Both the position numbers and the translations under genes were made by a program. From Alphaproteobacteria bacterium (lineage in GTDB: Bacteria; Pseudomonadota; Alphaproteobacteria; CACZRW01), in NCBI GenBank assembly GCA_017507765.1, contig JAFWAG010000035.1, forward strand, positions 1 through 43,690: 43,690 bases of DNA, in the 5' to 3' direction. How positions within the stretch are numbered: the stretch's first letter is position 1; each line of letters starts with the position of its first letter. The notes under the pieces were generated by a model that saw nothing but the letters and a program-made list of their open reading frames with translations, ran no database searches and was not told the DNA's origin. Positions 15,604-24,370 of this stretch are shown here, one piece after another.

Positions 15604-16278
15604 ATGGCGGCGGCATTAAAAAACTATTATTCTTTTGCCCAATATTCACGAGGTGAAGACCTTTTAAGCTGCATATTCCATGCTTTGGGGATTTTATTAA
15701 GTATTGCCGGAACCGTGCTTTTAATTGTCTTTTCCGCTTTGTACAGTAATGCTTGGGCGATTGTTTCCTCTTCTATTTTCGGGGCGTCCATGATTACTCT
15801 TTATTCCGCTTCGACTTTATATCATTTCAGCACGTCGGAAAACGCCAAGAAACATTTAAAAAAGTTTGACCATATTGCTATTTATTATCTGATTGCCGGA
15901 ACTTATACGCCCTTTATGTTGGTAAACGTCCGAGGTGTTACAGGTTGGACGATATTCGGAATTGTCTGGGCTTTGGCGATTTTGGGTACGGTTTTAAAGC
16001 TGAAAACCAAAGGCAGCGGAACGAAAGCTTGGTCAATATCTTTATATATGGGTATGGGCTGGCTTTCGATTTTTGCTTTAAAAAGTATGTGGGAAACCAT
16101 GCCGGTAACCGGATTTACTTTCTTGGTACTCGGAGGGGTTTTATATTCTTTGGGCGTAATATTTTATGTTTGGAAAAGCAAAAAATATACTCACGCAATA
16201 TGGCATCTGTTTGTCTTGGCAGGCACAATAATGCACTTCTTTGCGGTACTGTACGGAAGCGTTTTACCCCCACAATAA
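15604..16278 (+). CDS. hemolysin III / PAQR family membrane protein (YqfA-like)
   Basis: 224 residues with seven predicted membrane helices. Family signatures are ISCxxHALG-like LLSCIFHALGILLSIAG near residue 20, YSASTLYHFS near residue 68, FDHIAIYYLIAGTYTPF near residue 87, and a C-terminal HAIWHLFVLAGTIMHFFAV with the conserved histidines that may bind zinc. I chose the ATG at 15604 because GGAGGAG stands seven bases upstream; an earlier in-frame ATG at 15421 would add a long unrelated segment that overlaps the lexA promoter. Physiological role of bacterial family members is poorly known despite the hemolysin name. Confidence 0.9.
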   Translation: MAAALKNYYSFAQYSRGEDLLSCIFHALGILLSIAGTVLLIVFSALYSNAWAIVSSSIFGASMITLYSASTLYHFSTSENAKKHLKKFDHIAIYYLIAGTYTPFMLVNVRGVTGWTIFGIVWALAILGTVLKLKTKGSGTKAWSISLYMGMGWLSIFALKSMWETMPVTGFTFLVLGGVLYSLGVIFYVWKSKKYTHAIWHLFVLAGTIMHFFAVLYGSVLPPQ

Positions 16279-16362
16279 ACAGAAATAAGCTTTTTGGCTA
16301 TTTACAAGCTTATTTTAAAACGATAGCCTTTTCACTTTCGGATACAAAGGAGGTAAAAAACG

Positions 16363-17358
16363 GTGCCGCACTCTGTCAAAAAAGCTTTAAAACTTTTATT
16401 CCGCTATTCAAGCATCTTGTTCTTTGCTTTGGCTATTTACATAGTCTGGGGACAGGTAAAGAAATTAGGCATCGCAAGTATTGTCGAATCTATATTTTCC
16501 ATTCCGGTATCTTCGATTGTTTGGGCGGCAATAGTCGTAGTTATCGGCTATCTGGCTTTATCTTTGTATGATTTTCTGGCTTTAAAATACATCAATAAGA
16601 CAATGGCTCCTTCAAGAGTTTTGGCGGCTTCTATGTCCGGTTTTGCGGTAAGCAATAATGTCGGTCATGCCTATATTTCCGGAGCAGCCGTACGATACGA
16701 CTTTTATTCTTCGTGGGGGCTGACCGGCGGAGACATTTTAAAAATGATAGGCTTTTCCACCCTTACCTATGTCTTGGGGGTGGGATTTTTGCTGGATATA
16801 TCTTTGTTGGTAGCTCCGGCGACCGAGATTCCCGGCGAAGTTTTAAAACCGGAAGTGTTATACGGCGGCGGCGCAGTCATGACGCTTGCCTTCTTAGTTT
16901 ATTGGTTTGCGGTTATCGTACCTAAACGTACTTTGCACATAAAGAAAGTCGTTCTGCCCGCTCCGAGCAAGACTATGACTTTAACCCAGATTGCCCTTGG
17001 AGCGATAGATATGCTGTTGGTGGCGGTAGTTTGCTATATCGTTATGCAGCACAGCATAAAGCTTAACTTTATCCACTTTTTAAGCATTTTCATGATTGCG
17101 CAGTTTATAGGACTTTCCACCCAAGTTCCGGGAGGTATCGGAGTCTTTGAAGGACTGTTCCTTTATCTTTTGCCTCCGGAAATGGAAGATTCCGGCGGAG
17201 TTATGGCTTCTTTAATCGTCTTTCGGATTATGTATTATTTCATTCCTTTGGCGTTGGCGGGGCTAAGCATTCTGGCTTATCAGTCTCGGCCTATACGGGA
17301 AATGATTTTCGGCGCAGATAATCCGGCAAAAGACGAAAACGGTGAAGAAGTACTGTAA
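16363..17358 (+). CDS. UPF0104 / MprF-like flippase-type membrane protein
   Basis: 331 residues, GTG start with AAAGGAGG eight bases upstream. About eight hydrophobic helices. The middle segment SMSGFAVSNNVGHAYISGAAVRY and the late segment LSTQVPGGIGVFEGLFLYLLP are typical of the lysylphosphatidylglycerol synthase transmembrane (UPF0104, YbhN-like) family, which moves or presents modified lipids across the inner membrane. The soluble aminoacyl transferase domain of full MprF is absent. It follows the hemolysin III gene by 84 nt on the same strand. Substrate cannot be named. Confidence 0.85.
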   Translation: MPHSVKKALKLLFRYSSILFFALAIYIVWGQVKKLGIASIVESIFSIPVSSIVWAAIVVVIGYLALSLYDFLALKYINKTMAPSRVLAASMSGFAVSNNVGHAYISGAAVRYDFYSSWGLTGGDILKMIGFSTLTYVLGVGFLLDISLLVAPATEIPGEVLKPEVLYGGGAVMTLAFLVYWFAVIVPKRTLHIKKVVLPAPSKTMTLTQIALGAIDMLLVAVVCYIVMQHSIKLNFIHFLSIFMIAQFIGLSTQVPGGIGVFEGLFLYLLPPEMEDSGGVMASLIVFRIMYYFIPLALAGLSILAYQSRPIREMIFGADNPAKDENGEEVL

Positions 17359-17375
17359 AGCTTAATCTTAGCTTC

Positions 17376-18227
17376 TTAGGCTTGCTCTAGCATGGCTATA
17401 AACTCTTTTGAGGTCATGCCGCGCTCTTTAAAGCTACGGATACTTTCCGAGTCTGAACGTTTTGCCAAACGCTTTCCTTCTTTATCCGCCATAAGTTTGT
17501 GGTGGTAATAAAGAGGTGTCGGAAGGTCAAGCAATGCTTGCAACAAAACTTGGATATCCGTTGCATCACGCAAATCTTCACCACGGGTAACCAGCGTAAC
17601 ACCTTGCCTTGCATCATCAATGGTGCAAGCAAGATAATAACTGGCAGGAGTATCTTTGCGAGCCAGAATAACATCGCCAAAACGTAACGGGTTTGCTTTT
17701 ATTTGTCCGAGTTCCTTATCCTCCCAAAACAAGTCTTCTCCAGTTATTTTTAAGGCTTTTTCTATATCAAGGCGAAGGGAGTAGTTTTCTCCCGCTTTTG
17801 CCTCACGAGGATTGTTCCGGCACGTTCCCGGATAGATTATGGTTTCCCCCGCATGAGGAGCGCCGCCTATCCGAGCCGCCTCTGCCGCTATTTCTTTACG
17901 GGTGCAGAAACATTTGTAAATAAGCCCCATAGCGTCAAGCTTTGCCAAAGCGGCTTGGTAATCATTCATATGTTCGGATTGGATTAAAACTTCTTGCGGC
18001 TCCCAGTTAATCCCAAGCCAAGCCAAATCGGCAAAGATTGCTTCGGTATATTCCGGACGGCAACGGGTAACGTCTATATCTTCGATACGAAGCAAGAAAC
18101 GCCCTCCGCTTTCCTCTGCCGCACGATAAGCAATTAAAGCAGAATAAGCATGGCCTTTGTGCAAAAAACCGGTCGGCGAGGGAGCAAATCTGGTTACTTG
18201 TAGGCTACCCCAAGTATTTAATGGCAA
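17376..18227 (-). CDS. gluQ: glutamyl-Q tRNA(Asp) synthetase
   Basis: 283 residues, the length of the GluRS-like paralogue that lacks an anticodon-binding domain. It loads glutamate onto queuosine in the anticodon of tRNA-Asp. HIGH-like motif: VTRFAPSPTGFLHKGHAYSAL at residues 12-32. Zinc ligands: KCFC near residue 104 and YPGTC near residue 132. The KMSKS equivalent is KEGKRLAKRSD near the C-terminus, as usual in this family. Its start lies 23 nt inside the upstream YqaA-type membrane gene, so the two are co-translated. It converges with the UPF0104 gene. Confidence 0.92.
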   Translation of the reverse strand: MPLNTWGSLQVTRFAPSPTGFLHKGHAYSALIAYRAAEESGGRFLLRIEDIDVTRCRPEYTEAIFADLAWLGINWEPQEVLIQSEHMNDYQAALAKLDAMGLIYKCFCTRKEIAAEAARIGGAPHAGETIIYPGTCRNNPREAKAGENYSLRLDIEKALKITGEDLFWEDKELGQIKANPLRFGDVILARKDTPASYYLACTIDDARQGVTLVTRGEDLRDATDIQVLLQALLDLPTPLYYHHKLMADKEGKRLAKRSDSESIRSFKERGMTSKEFIAMLEQA

Positions 18228-18831
18228 GGAAGCCTCCTATCAGCAGGATAAAGAATGTTATCGACAGCCAACCAAGGTTCTTTTCGATAAACTTTTGAAT
18301 CTTTGCCCCAAAGTACCACAAAAGACCGGCAACCAAGAAAAAGCGTAAGCCTCTTGATAAAATCGAAGCGATTGTAAAGGTAAACAAGTCTAAATGCGTA
18401 ATACCGCTGGCAATAGTGATAACTTTATACGGGAACGGTGTAACTCCTGCGCCGAAAACTATCCATGCGCCCCATTCGTTATAATAATGGCGGAACTCGT
18501 CAAACTGTTGCATATAACCGTAAAAGTTTAAAATCGGCACGGCGACCAAGTCGTATAAGAACATACCGATACCATAACCGAAATAACCGCCTAAAACACT
18601 GGCTACGGTACAGGCTCCGGCATAAAGCCAAGCCTTTTTCCGGCAAGCCAAAACCATGGGTATCAAAAAAACGTCCGGCGGTATAGGGAAAAACGAACTT
18701 TCAATAAAGGCAATCGCAATTAAAAACAACAATGCATACTTAGAGCGGGAAACCTGCATCGACCAATCGTAAAGCGAATTCATCCAAGCGTGCCAGCGAT
18801 GATACAAAAAAGCCATAATTTTTAAATCCAT
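18205..18831 (-). CDS. YqaA/DedA (SNARE-associated) family membrane protein
   Basis: 208 residues with about four to five membrane helices. Typical VTT/DedA features are AFIESSFFPIPPDVFLIPM near residue 42, GGYFGYGIGMFLY near residue 87, and the re-entrant FGAGVTPFPYKVITIASG near residue 128 with the conserved Pro and Lys. DedA proteins flip phosphatidylethanolamine or undecaprenyl phosphate; the YqaA subgroup is less studied. It overlaps gluQ by 23 nt and is divergent from the GGDEF-like gene. Confidence 0.87.
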   Translation of the reverse strand: MDLKIMAFLYHRWHAWMNSLYDWSMQVSRSKYALLFLIAIAFIESSFFPIPPDVFLIPMVLACRKKAWLYAGACTVASVLGGYFGYGIGMFLYDLVAVPILNFYGYMQQFDEFRHYYNEWGAWIVFGAGVTPFPYKVITIASGITHLDLFTFTIASILSRGLRFFLVAGLLWYFGAKIQKFIEKNLGWLSITFFILLIGGFLAIKYLG

Positions 18832-18904
18832 GTTAATAATATTGTGCTTTAATATTATTTATTTTGGATAAATAAGCTATTAAAAATTATGCGGAGTAGG
18901 AATT

Positions 18905-19660
18905 ATGGTTGATACAGTTACTCCTTCTTCTGACGTTTTCAGCACTTTGGCAATCAATCAAAATCGTCCGGATAGCCATAATGCTCCGTCTTATTACCAA
19001 AAGGAAGAACGCAGAGGAAATCATCATGCGGCGGCTTTTGAACAAAGAAGTCAGCATTCTATCCAAGATGTGGCGTCAATTTTAAACATACCCTCAGAAA
19101 ATGTTTCCCAAGCTACCGAACAAGCAATTGTAAAGCTTTTGGACGAAATGGATTACTTGCGTTGGAAAGTGAAAAATCTGGAAGGCCGCTTAAAATATTT
19201 TGAAGAAAAAGCCGACATTCATCATTCTATACCATTTTTTAACCAAAGAGCTTTTTTGCGGGAAATGGAAAAAAGAATTGCCCATTTTGCCAATGTTAAT
19301 TTAGGCGGCTTTTTGGTGATGTTTGAGCTGCATAATTTTCCCGATATCCGGAAGGAAGAAGGTATATCCGAAGCCGAAGCCGCACTTTTGCTGCTTGCGT
19401 CCACCATTAAAGCCAGTGTACGGGCAAGCGATATTATCGGCGCAATTGATTATGCCCGAATTGCCGTAATCATGCCTTTTGCCGGCATTCAAGAAGGAAA
19501 CATTCTGGCTGAACGGATTAAGGAAACGATGCGAACCCGACCCTTTAAAAGCAAAGGAAAATCTATATTCCTTGATACATACACAAGCTGTGTGGAAGTA
19601 CCTCCGGACGGAGATGCCGCTCATATTTTGGAAATTGCCGACGCAACCTTAAAAGCTTAA
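18905..19660 (+). CDS. protein with a degenerate GGDEF domain
   Basis: 251 residues. The first 70 are polar and probably disordered (Gln, His, Ser rich). Residues 75-105 form a short coiled coil (LLDEMDYLRWKVKNLEGRL). Residues 112-250 follow the GGDEF fold: FFNQRAFLREMEKRI resembles the usual D.LT.L.NR...F segment, and ASDIIGAIDYARIAVIMP aligns to SD.IGR.GGDEFA..LP. The catalytic GGDEF has become AIDYA, so diguanylate cyclase activity is not expected; it may bind nucleotide or act as a scaffold. Ribosome binding site GGAGTAGG precedes the ATG. Confidence 0.78.
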   Translation: MVDTVTPSSDVFSTLAINQNRPDSHNAPSYYQKEERRGNHHAAAFEQRSQHSIQDVASILNIPSENVSQATEQAIVKLLDEMDYLRWKVKNLEGRLKYFEEKADIHHSIPFFNQRAFLREMEKRIAHFANVNLGGFLVMFELHNFPDIRKEEGISEAEAALLLLASTIKASVRASDIIGAIDYARIAVIMPFAGIQEGNILAERIKETMRTRPFKSKGKSIFLDTYTSCVEVPPDGDAAHILEIADATLKA

Positions 19661-19668
19661 AACAATAA

Positions 19669-19872
19669 TTAAGCAATAATATTAGGTACTATACTGCTTT
19701 CAAGACGGGTAATCTCGTCTTTCAAGGCCAGTTTGCGCTTTTTTAAACGCTGAACTTGAAGCTGATCAGAAGATAAAGCTTTACCCATAGTCGATATTTC
19801 AACATAAATCTCCCTATGCTCTTGTTTTAAAAGCTCTATTTTCTTTAATAAAAGTTTTTTTTCTGAGTCCAC
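19669..19872 (-). CDS. DUF465 (YdcH-like) small helical protein
   Basis: 67 residues forming an antiparallel helical hairpin: KKIELLKQEHREIYVEI, then LQRLKKRKLALKDEI-type sequence (LQVQRLKKRKLALKDEITR) and a C-terminal IVPNIIA. The conserved KKRKLALKDEI and VPxIIA features are hallmarks of alphaproteobacterial DUF465 proteins. Function is unknown. It converges tightly (8 nt) with the degenerate GGDEF gene and is divergent from pfk. Confidence 0.88.
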   Translation of the reverse strand: MDSEKKLLLKKIELLKQEHREIYVEISTMGKALSSDQLQVQRLKKRKLALKDEITRLESSIVPNIIA

Positions 19873-19956
19873 GAGTTTAACCTTTTTTTAAATGCAACTA
19901 CTTTATACATTATTTTATCAAAAAAATCACTAAAAGATTTTAGGGGGATAGCAAAA

Positions 19957-21057
19957 ATGGATAAAATTAAAAGAATTGGCGTACTGACCAGCGGCGGCGA
20001 CTGTGCCGGATTGAATGCAGTTATTCGGGCGGTAGTATATCGGGCAATCTTGGCATACGGTTGGGAGGTCTATGGAATAGTGGACGGAACCGAAGGTCTT
20101 ACCCTTCGTCCTTTGCGCTATAAAAAGCTTTCTATTGCCGACTTTTTTGCTCCCTTTGCCCGTTTGGGCGGAACGATGCTCGGCACCATTAACAAAGGCA
20201 ACCCTTTTGCTTATAAAATGCCGGACGGAAGCGTAAAAGACTTAACGGAAGACTTTGGTAAAGGCGCAAAAGAGCTTGGGCTTGACGCTTTAATCGTTAT
20301 CGGCGGCGACGGAAGTATGCGAATCGTCGGAAAGCTTTGCCGTGGCGCAGGTATCCGTATGATTGGAATACCGAAAACCATTGACAAAGATACCCCGCTG
20401 ACCGAACATTCTATTGGTTTTGCGACTGCTTTGGACGTATGTACGGAAGCTTTGGATCGCCTGCAAACCACTGCGGCAAGCCACCACAGAGTGATGATAC
20501 TGGAAGTAATGGGACGAGATGCCGGACATCTTGCTTTGCATACGGCGATTGCCGGCGGTGCAGAAATATGCCTGATTCCAGAAATACCCTATACTTACGA
20601 AGGAATAATTGCCAAGCTTCGTAGCCGCAGAGAACAAGGTTCTGACCATACGCTTATGGTTGTTGCAGAAGGCGTAAAAACTTTGGAAGGACGCAACGTA
20701 ACCTTGGGTGAAAGCGCACCGGAAGAAAATGTTCGTTACGGCGGTATCGGTCATTATTTAAGCGAAAAAATCAATTCTGAACCCGATAACTTTAATTCAC
20801 GAATTACCGTTTTGGGACACGTTCAAAGAGGTGGTATCCCCTCGGCAACGGATAGGCTGATTGCCGCCGGTTTCGGAGTCCATGCCGTAGACATTATGGC
20901 CGAAGGTAAGAATGAACGCATGGTGGTTTGGAGAGACGGCAAAGTAGCCGATGTATCAATGGACGAAGTCGCCAGTATCGGCACGGCTCGTGTTGATCCG
21001 AATTGCGATATGATACAAACTGCCCGCGGACTTGGTATGTATGTAGGCGAAATATAA
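19957..21057 (+). CDS. pfkA: 6-phosphofructokinase (group III, G-K signature)
   Basis: 366 residues. PfkA-family motifs: GVLTSGGDCAGLN at 8-20, GGDGS at 116-120, GIPKTIDKD at 137-145, MGRDAGHLA near 192, PEIPY, and GHVQRGGIPSATDR near 287. The enzyme phosphorylates fructose 6-phosphate to the 1,6-bisphosphate in glycolysis. Gly119 corresponds to Gly104 of E. coli PfkA (ATP type), while Lys140 corresponds to position 124, where Lys usually marks PPi-type enzymes. This G-K combination is typical of group III phosphofructokinases, mostly described as ATP-dependent; donor use should be considered open. The ribosome binding site is AGGGGGAT. Confidence 0.92.
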   Translation: MDKIKRIGVLTSGGDCAGLNAVIRAVVYRAILAYGWEVYGIVDGTEGLTLRPLRYKKLSIADFFAPFARLGGTMLGTINKGNPFAYKMPDGSVKDLTEDFGKGAKELGLDALIVIGGDGSMRIVGKLCRGAGIRMIGIPKTIDKDTPLTEHSIGFATALDVCTEALDRLQTTAASHHRVMILEVMGRDAGHLALHTAIAGGAEICLIPEIPYTYEGIIAKLRSRREQGSDHTLMVVAEGVKTLEGRNVTLGESAPEENVRYGGIGHYLSEKINSEPDNFNSRITVLGHVQRGGIPSATDRLIAAGFGVHAVDIMAEGKNERMVVWRDGKVADVSMDEVASIGTARVDPNCDMIQTARGLGMYVGEI

Positions 21058-21076
21058 AAACTTTCGCCATACATAC
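21035..21076 (+). terminator. hairpin at the end of pfk, possible terminator
   Basis: GTATGTAT (21035-21042) pairs with ATACATAC (21069-21076), and GGCGAAA (21046-21052) with TTTCGCC (21062-21068), leaving a 3-nt bulge and a 9-nt loop. The left arm lies in the last pfk codons. No U-run follows, so intrinsic termination is uncertain; it could instead protect the mRNA 3' end between the converging genes. Confidence 0.4.
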
Positions 21077-21101
21077 TTGATAATACCATTAAGGATTTAT
21101 T

Positions 21102-23152
21102 TTATCTTTCCAGCATCCAGATGCGGAAGATACCGTTGCCGTCGGAAGTCCCTCCGTTTGCTTCCGTATTACCTCCGCTAACTCCGCCGCCTTCGTCAAA
21201 CACAAAAATATCCTGACTGCAAGCCGGCCAACCAGAGGGCATACTTTCTAAGCACACTCTGCCGCCACCGCCGGAGCCGTATCCTCCACCGCCATAGCCT
21301 CCTCCGGAATATCCACCTCCACTGTAGCCGCCTCCTCCGCCATAACCAAAACCACATGACAAATTTCTGCAATCATAATTTCCGGCTCCGGCACCAAAGC
21401 TTTCTCCACCGCCTCCGGCACTTTGGTCACTTCCTCCGCCATAACTGCACCTAAATTGTCCGGCAGCATATCCTGTACCTCCGGTATAGCTTGTATTGGT
21501 ATACCACCACCAACCGTTGCCACCTTTATCAAGACTGCCGTCATAGCTTGCATTAAGACCAAGTCCATACATATATGTACTGCCTATACCGCCGCCCGTA
21601 CATCTGGCGCAAGAACCGTTTCCTCCCACCCCTTTACAGCCCGGATAAGAACCACCTCCGCAATTATTTCCACCACCGCCGTAACCACCGCCACCAGCAC
21701 CTCCGGCAACCATTACACGGTATTTATCGCGTAGGTAATTATTTGCATGCGTACCAGAAGCATTAGCCGCTATACCCTGCCAATCAAGACCATAACGAAT
21801 TTCTGTTCCGCCTGAGCCAGAAGTACCATGAACATCTCCAGCAGGGGCTTTTGTTCCGACGATAATAAAAAACTGCGCTGTAATATCGGTATGAAAAACA
21901 CCCCAAGTATATCCGCCTTTATAAGTAGTGCTACCCCCATACGCTTCAAAACGATATTTACCGGGCTTCGGAAGGTTATAGGTATAGGTTGTACCATGGG
22001 TAAAGTCTCGGATAGACGTCCACGCCGGACTTTTGCTCATATCACAGTACGAAGTCTGCGCATTGTCCCAATATACCGTATAATTACCGCTTGCCGGAGC
22101 TGACTTACCTAAAGCGGCATAAGCCGTTTTTATATCATTGCATATTGGTTCAATCTCACTACCCATAAGCGAACAGGTGCGGCTTTCTCCCTCCGTATAA
22201 CAGGCATATATAATCTCGTTTTCCGTATAACCTTTATTGGTACCGGAAGGGAAATAACAGGTTTCTTTTTGGTAATCACCTGCACCTTTAGAAAGGCGAT
22301 ATTCCATAACTTCCGAAGGCGGCATTTGCCCTGCAAGCATATAAACCGTTGCAACCGCCTGACAGGTATCGTTAAGCTTCGGCGCATTGTTCCAAGCGGT
22401 CAAGCAAGCTTCTTCATAGCCTTCCGCTCCGCTGTTACATTTTTCTATTATTCGCAGGTTCTTGGCACTTGCCGCCTCCCAAGAAGATATACAGTCATCT
22501 TGGATACAAAACTCATCGGCTTTTAAACGAACAAAGCTATGCGCTTCAATCTCCGCAAAGATTTCTTCCATATCCAAAACCGCAGTGGTTTCATCTTCCT
22601 CATCATAAGTGGTCGTTACCACAGGAACTCCGGTCGGCAAAGATGTAAACCCGTAATTGGATATATTCTCTGCCCAGACACCGTTGATGCCCCAAGCACG
22701 GGCAGAATCTTGCGCTGAATAAATACCTGCCGACACACCAAGCAACGAAGCAACCTTCGCCGCTTTCATATCATTCCCGCCGGTCGTGGCGGCTATCATG
22801 GCGCTGATTGTTCCTTCGGCATCTTTACGGATACCTATTTGATAACCGGTTATATCTACTCCTATATCCGCAGGTGCAAGCAACGTTGTACCAACAGAAA
22901 TAGTATCTTTATTTGCAGCGATATACTCGGCAGCAGTTTCTTTTAACAGAAGCATCGTCTTTGCTTCGTTAATGTTGTCTATATCCTGTCTTCTATCGGA
23001 AACGTGCTTATAAAGTATCGGTGTTAAGGTTGCTATTAACCCCAACATCACAATGACTTCGACCATGATACCGCCGGAAGAGCGGCTATTATCTTCTATT
23101 TTTTGTGGCGGGGGGGGGAAGAGACTTTCATTTTCTTAGGAAACATATGCAT
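21102..23152 (-). CDS. PilV-like prepilin with Gly-rich C-terminus (copy 3), start out of frame at a C9 tract
   Basis: The frame is open from the ATG at 23066 to 21102 (654 aa), but that start lies inside the prepilin motif SSGGIMVEV and removes the leader peptide. An upstream ATG at 23152 with AGGAG eight bases before it reads MHMFPKKMKVSS and stops at TAG after the C tract (plus-strand G9, 23110-23118). One extra C would join it to KIEDNSRSSG, cleavage, GIMVE with Glu at +5, giving 683 residues. The constant domain matches copies 1 and 2. The C-terminal half has a Cys motif (TSYCDMSKSPAW) and a long Gly-rich GGX domain. It is last in a likely operon after the LAB_N gene. Likely switched off in this sequence. 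Confidence 0.72.
23110..23118 (-). repeat. mononucleotide tract (C9 on coding strand) in the leader-peptide region of PilV-like copy 3
   Basis: Nine identical bases lie between the best start codon (23152) and the prepilin cleavage motif. With nine C the upstream start hits TAG seven codons after the TCC that opens the run; with ten or seven C it reads through into the intact 650-residue frame. This is the arrangement of contingency loci that switch by slipped-strand mispairing. Confidence 0.75.
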
Positions 23153-23220
23153 TATCGAATCTCCTGCATCTAAAAACCGCTTTAAAGTATATTTTAAACC
23201 TTCCAAAAAGCAAATGTTTA

Positions 23221-23538
23221 TTAATTCTGCGGATTGGGGATTTCTTCCACGCTTTTTCTTTCCCGAACCAGAAAGTAAATGTTCCGAAGATAAATAAATA
23301 CGCCGAGTCCTTGACCTAAGATAAACACCGGATCTTGCTTATGCAGGGCATAGGCAAGCAATGTCATTCCGCCAAGTAAACTGAAATACCAAAATGCTGT
23401 CGGCACAATACTTTTGCGAACTTTTTCCGAAGCCAGCCACTGAATAATAAACCTCATCGAGAAAAAGAACTGTCCGACAAAGCCGATTATTACCCATGTT
23501 GTTAAGTCAAAGCTTACAAATCCTAAATCAACATTCAT
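23221..23538 (-). CDS. lipid-A-disaccharide synthase N-terminal-like (LAB_N) membrane protein
   Basis: 105 residues with three hydrophobic helices. The segments GFVGQFFFSMRFIIQWLASE and SIVPTAFWYFSLLGGMTLL are characteristic of the LAB_N family, in which Gln, Arg and Trp residues lie in the membrane. Members stand alone beside glycosyltransferases in lipid or cell-envelope glycosylation operons and are thought to assist lipid-linked sugar transfer. Here it follows a GT2 glycosyltransferase by 35 nt and precedes PilV-like copy 3 by 68 nt, so the three probably share a transcript. Confidence 0.88.
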   Translation of the reverse strand: MNVDLGFVSFDLTTWVIIGFVGQFFFSMRFIIQWLASEKVRKSIVPTAFWYFSLLGGMTLLAYALHKQDPVFILGQGLGVFIYLRNIYFLVRERKSVEEIPNPQN

Positions 23539-23573
23539 TTTTTATTTCCATTATTTAAGTAATACTTACATAT

Positions 23574-24305
23574 TTATTCGGAAATTATTTCCGATTTATT
23601 ACATCTGTGCATCAACCACATAACGCCGAAGATGTCGGAAAGTCCGACCCAAAGCCTATCCCAAAAGCCATAGTTGGAAACGCCTCTTTCTCTGGGGCGG
23701 TGATTTACCGGAACGGAAATAGTCCTGCCACCCTGCCGCTTCATTAACGCCGGAAGATAACGATGCATATGGTCAAAATGCGGCATTTCCATAAAGGCTG
23801 CTTTGGGGAATATTTTGGTACCGCAACCGGTATCGGGAGTATCGTCCTGCAACAAAGACTTCCGAATAGCGTTGCCAAACTTGGAAGTAAGACGCTTGCT
23901 TAAAACGTCCTGTCTTTTCGTGCGCCAACCAGCCATTAAAACTTTTTCTTTATCTGCTTGTTCCTGTAAGGTTTGGAACAAAACAAACAAGTCCGCAGGG
24001 TCGTTCTGTCCGTCGCCGTCCAAGGTGGCGACAAAAGGTGCGGCAGCTATGCTTACTCCGGTTACGATTGCTCTGCTCTGCCCGCAGCTTTTCTTATGAC
24101 TTACAAAACGAAGGCGGGGGAACTTTTCCCGAGCTTCGATAAGCTTATCCCGTGTCTTATCGGTAGAGCCGTCGTTCACATAGATTATTTCAAAATCTAT
24201 TTTATCTTCCAAAGCCTGATGGATTTCCGTAACCAAAGGCAGAATATTCGCCTCTTCATTCTTAGCCGGAATGACTATGGACAAGGCTGGGTTTTCTTTA
24301 GACAT
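23574..24305 (-). CDS. family 2 glycosyltransferase (dolichyl/undecaprenyl-phosphate sugar transferase type)
   Basis: 243 residues. GT-A fold: SIVIPAKNEEANI at 9-21, YVNDGSTDKT near 40, ATLDGDGQNDP with the DGD metal motif near 93, and DTGCGTKIF near 157. The N-terminal pattern and the late HMHRYLPALMKRQGG and VNHRPRERGVSNYG match DPM1/ArnC-like enzymes that move a sugar from a nucleotide to a polyprenyl phosphate. No C-terminal membrane helices of the ArnC type are present. Together with the LAB_N protein it may make a lipid-linked sugar for envelope or pilin glycosylation; the last point is inference from position only. Divergent from tldD. Confidence 0.87.
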   Translation of the reverse strand: MSKENPALSIVIPAKNEEANILPLVTEIHQALEDKIDFEIIYVNDGSTDKTRDKLIEAREKFPRLRFVSHKKSCGQSRAIVTGVSIAAAPFVATLDGDGQNDPADLFVLFQTLQEQADKEKVLMAGWRTKRQDVLSKRLTSKFGNAIRKSLLQDDTPDTGCGTKIFPKAAFMEMPHFDHMHRYLPALMKRQGGRTISVPVNHRPRERGVSNYGFWDRLWVGLSDIFGVMWLMHRCNKSEIISE

Positions 24306-24370
24306 TTACTCTTCCTTACGTTAAGATACACTTACACAATATATTTATACTTTTAACGGGTGAAAGCAAA

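Noticed and set aside
15421-15604. Upstream start for the hemolysin III gene
   Set aside because: The added 61 residues cross the lexA promoter and SOS box; GGAGGAG before 15604 fits much better.
21240-21720. Gly-rich coding repeats as a CRISPR array or tandem DNA repeat
   Set aside because: The GGX codons are irregular in length and spacing and lie in an open frame; no CRISPR repeats were seen anywhere in the window.
23066-23068. ATG at 23066 as the true start of PilV-like copy 3
   Set aside because: It would begin inside the prepilin motif and remove the leader peptide; I also see no good ribosome binding site immediately before it.
21102-23152. Shufflon-type inversion sites around the variable C-termini
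   Set aside because: I found no recombinase gene and no repeated inverted sites flanking the Gly-rich regions within the window.
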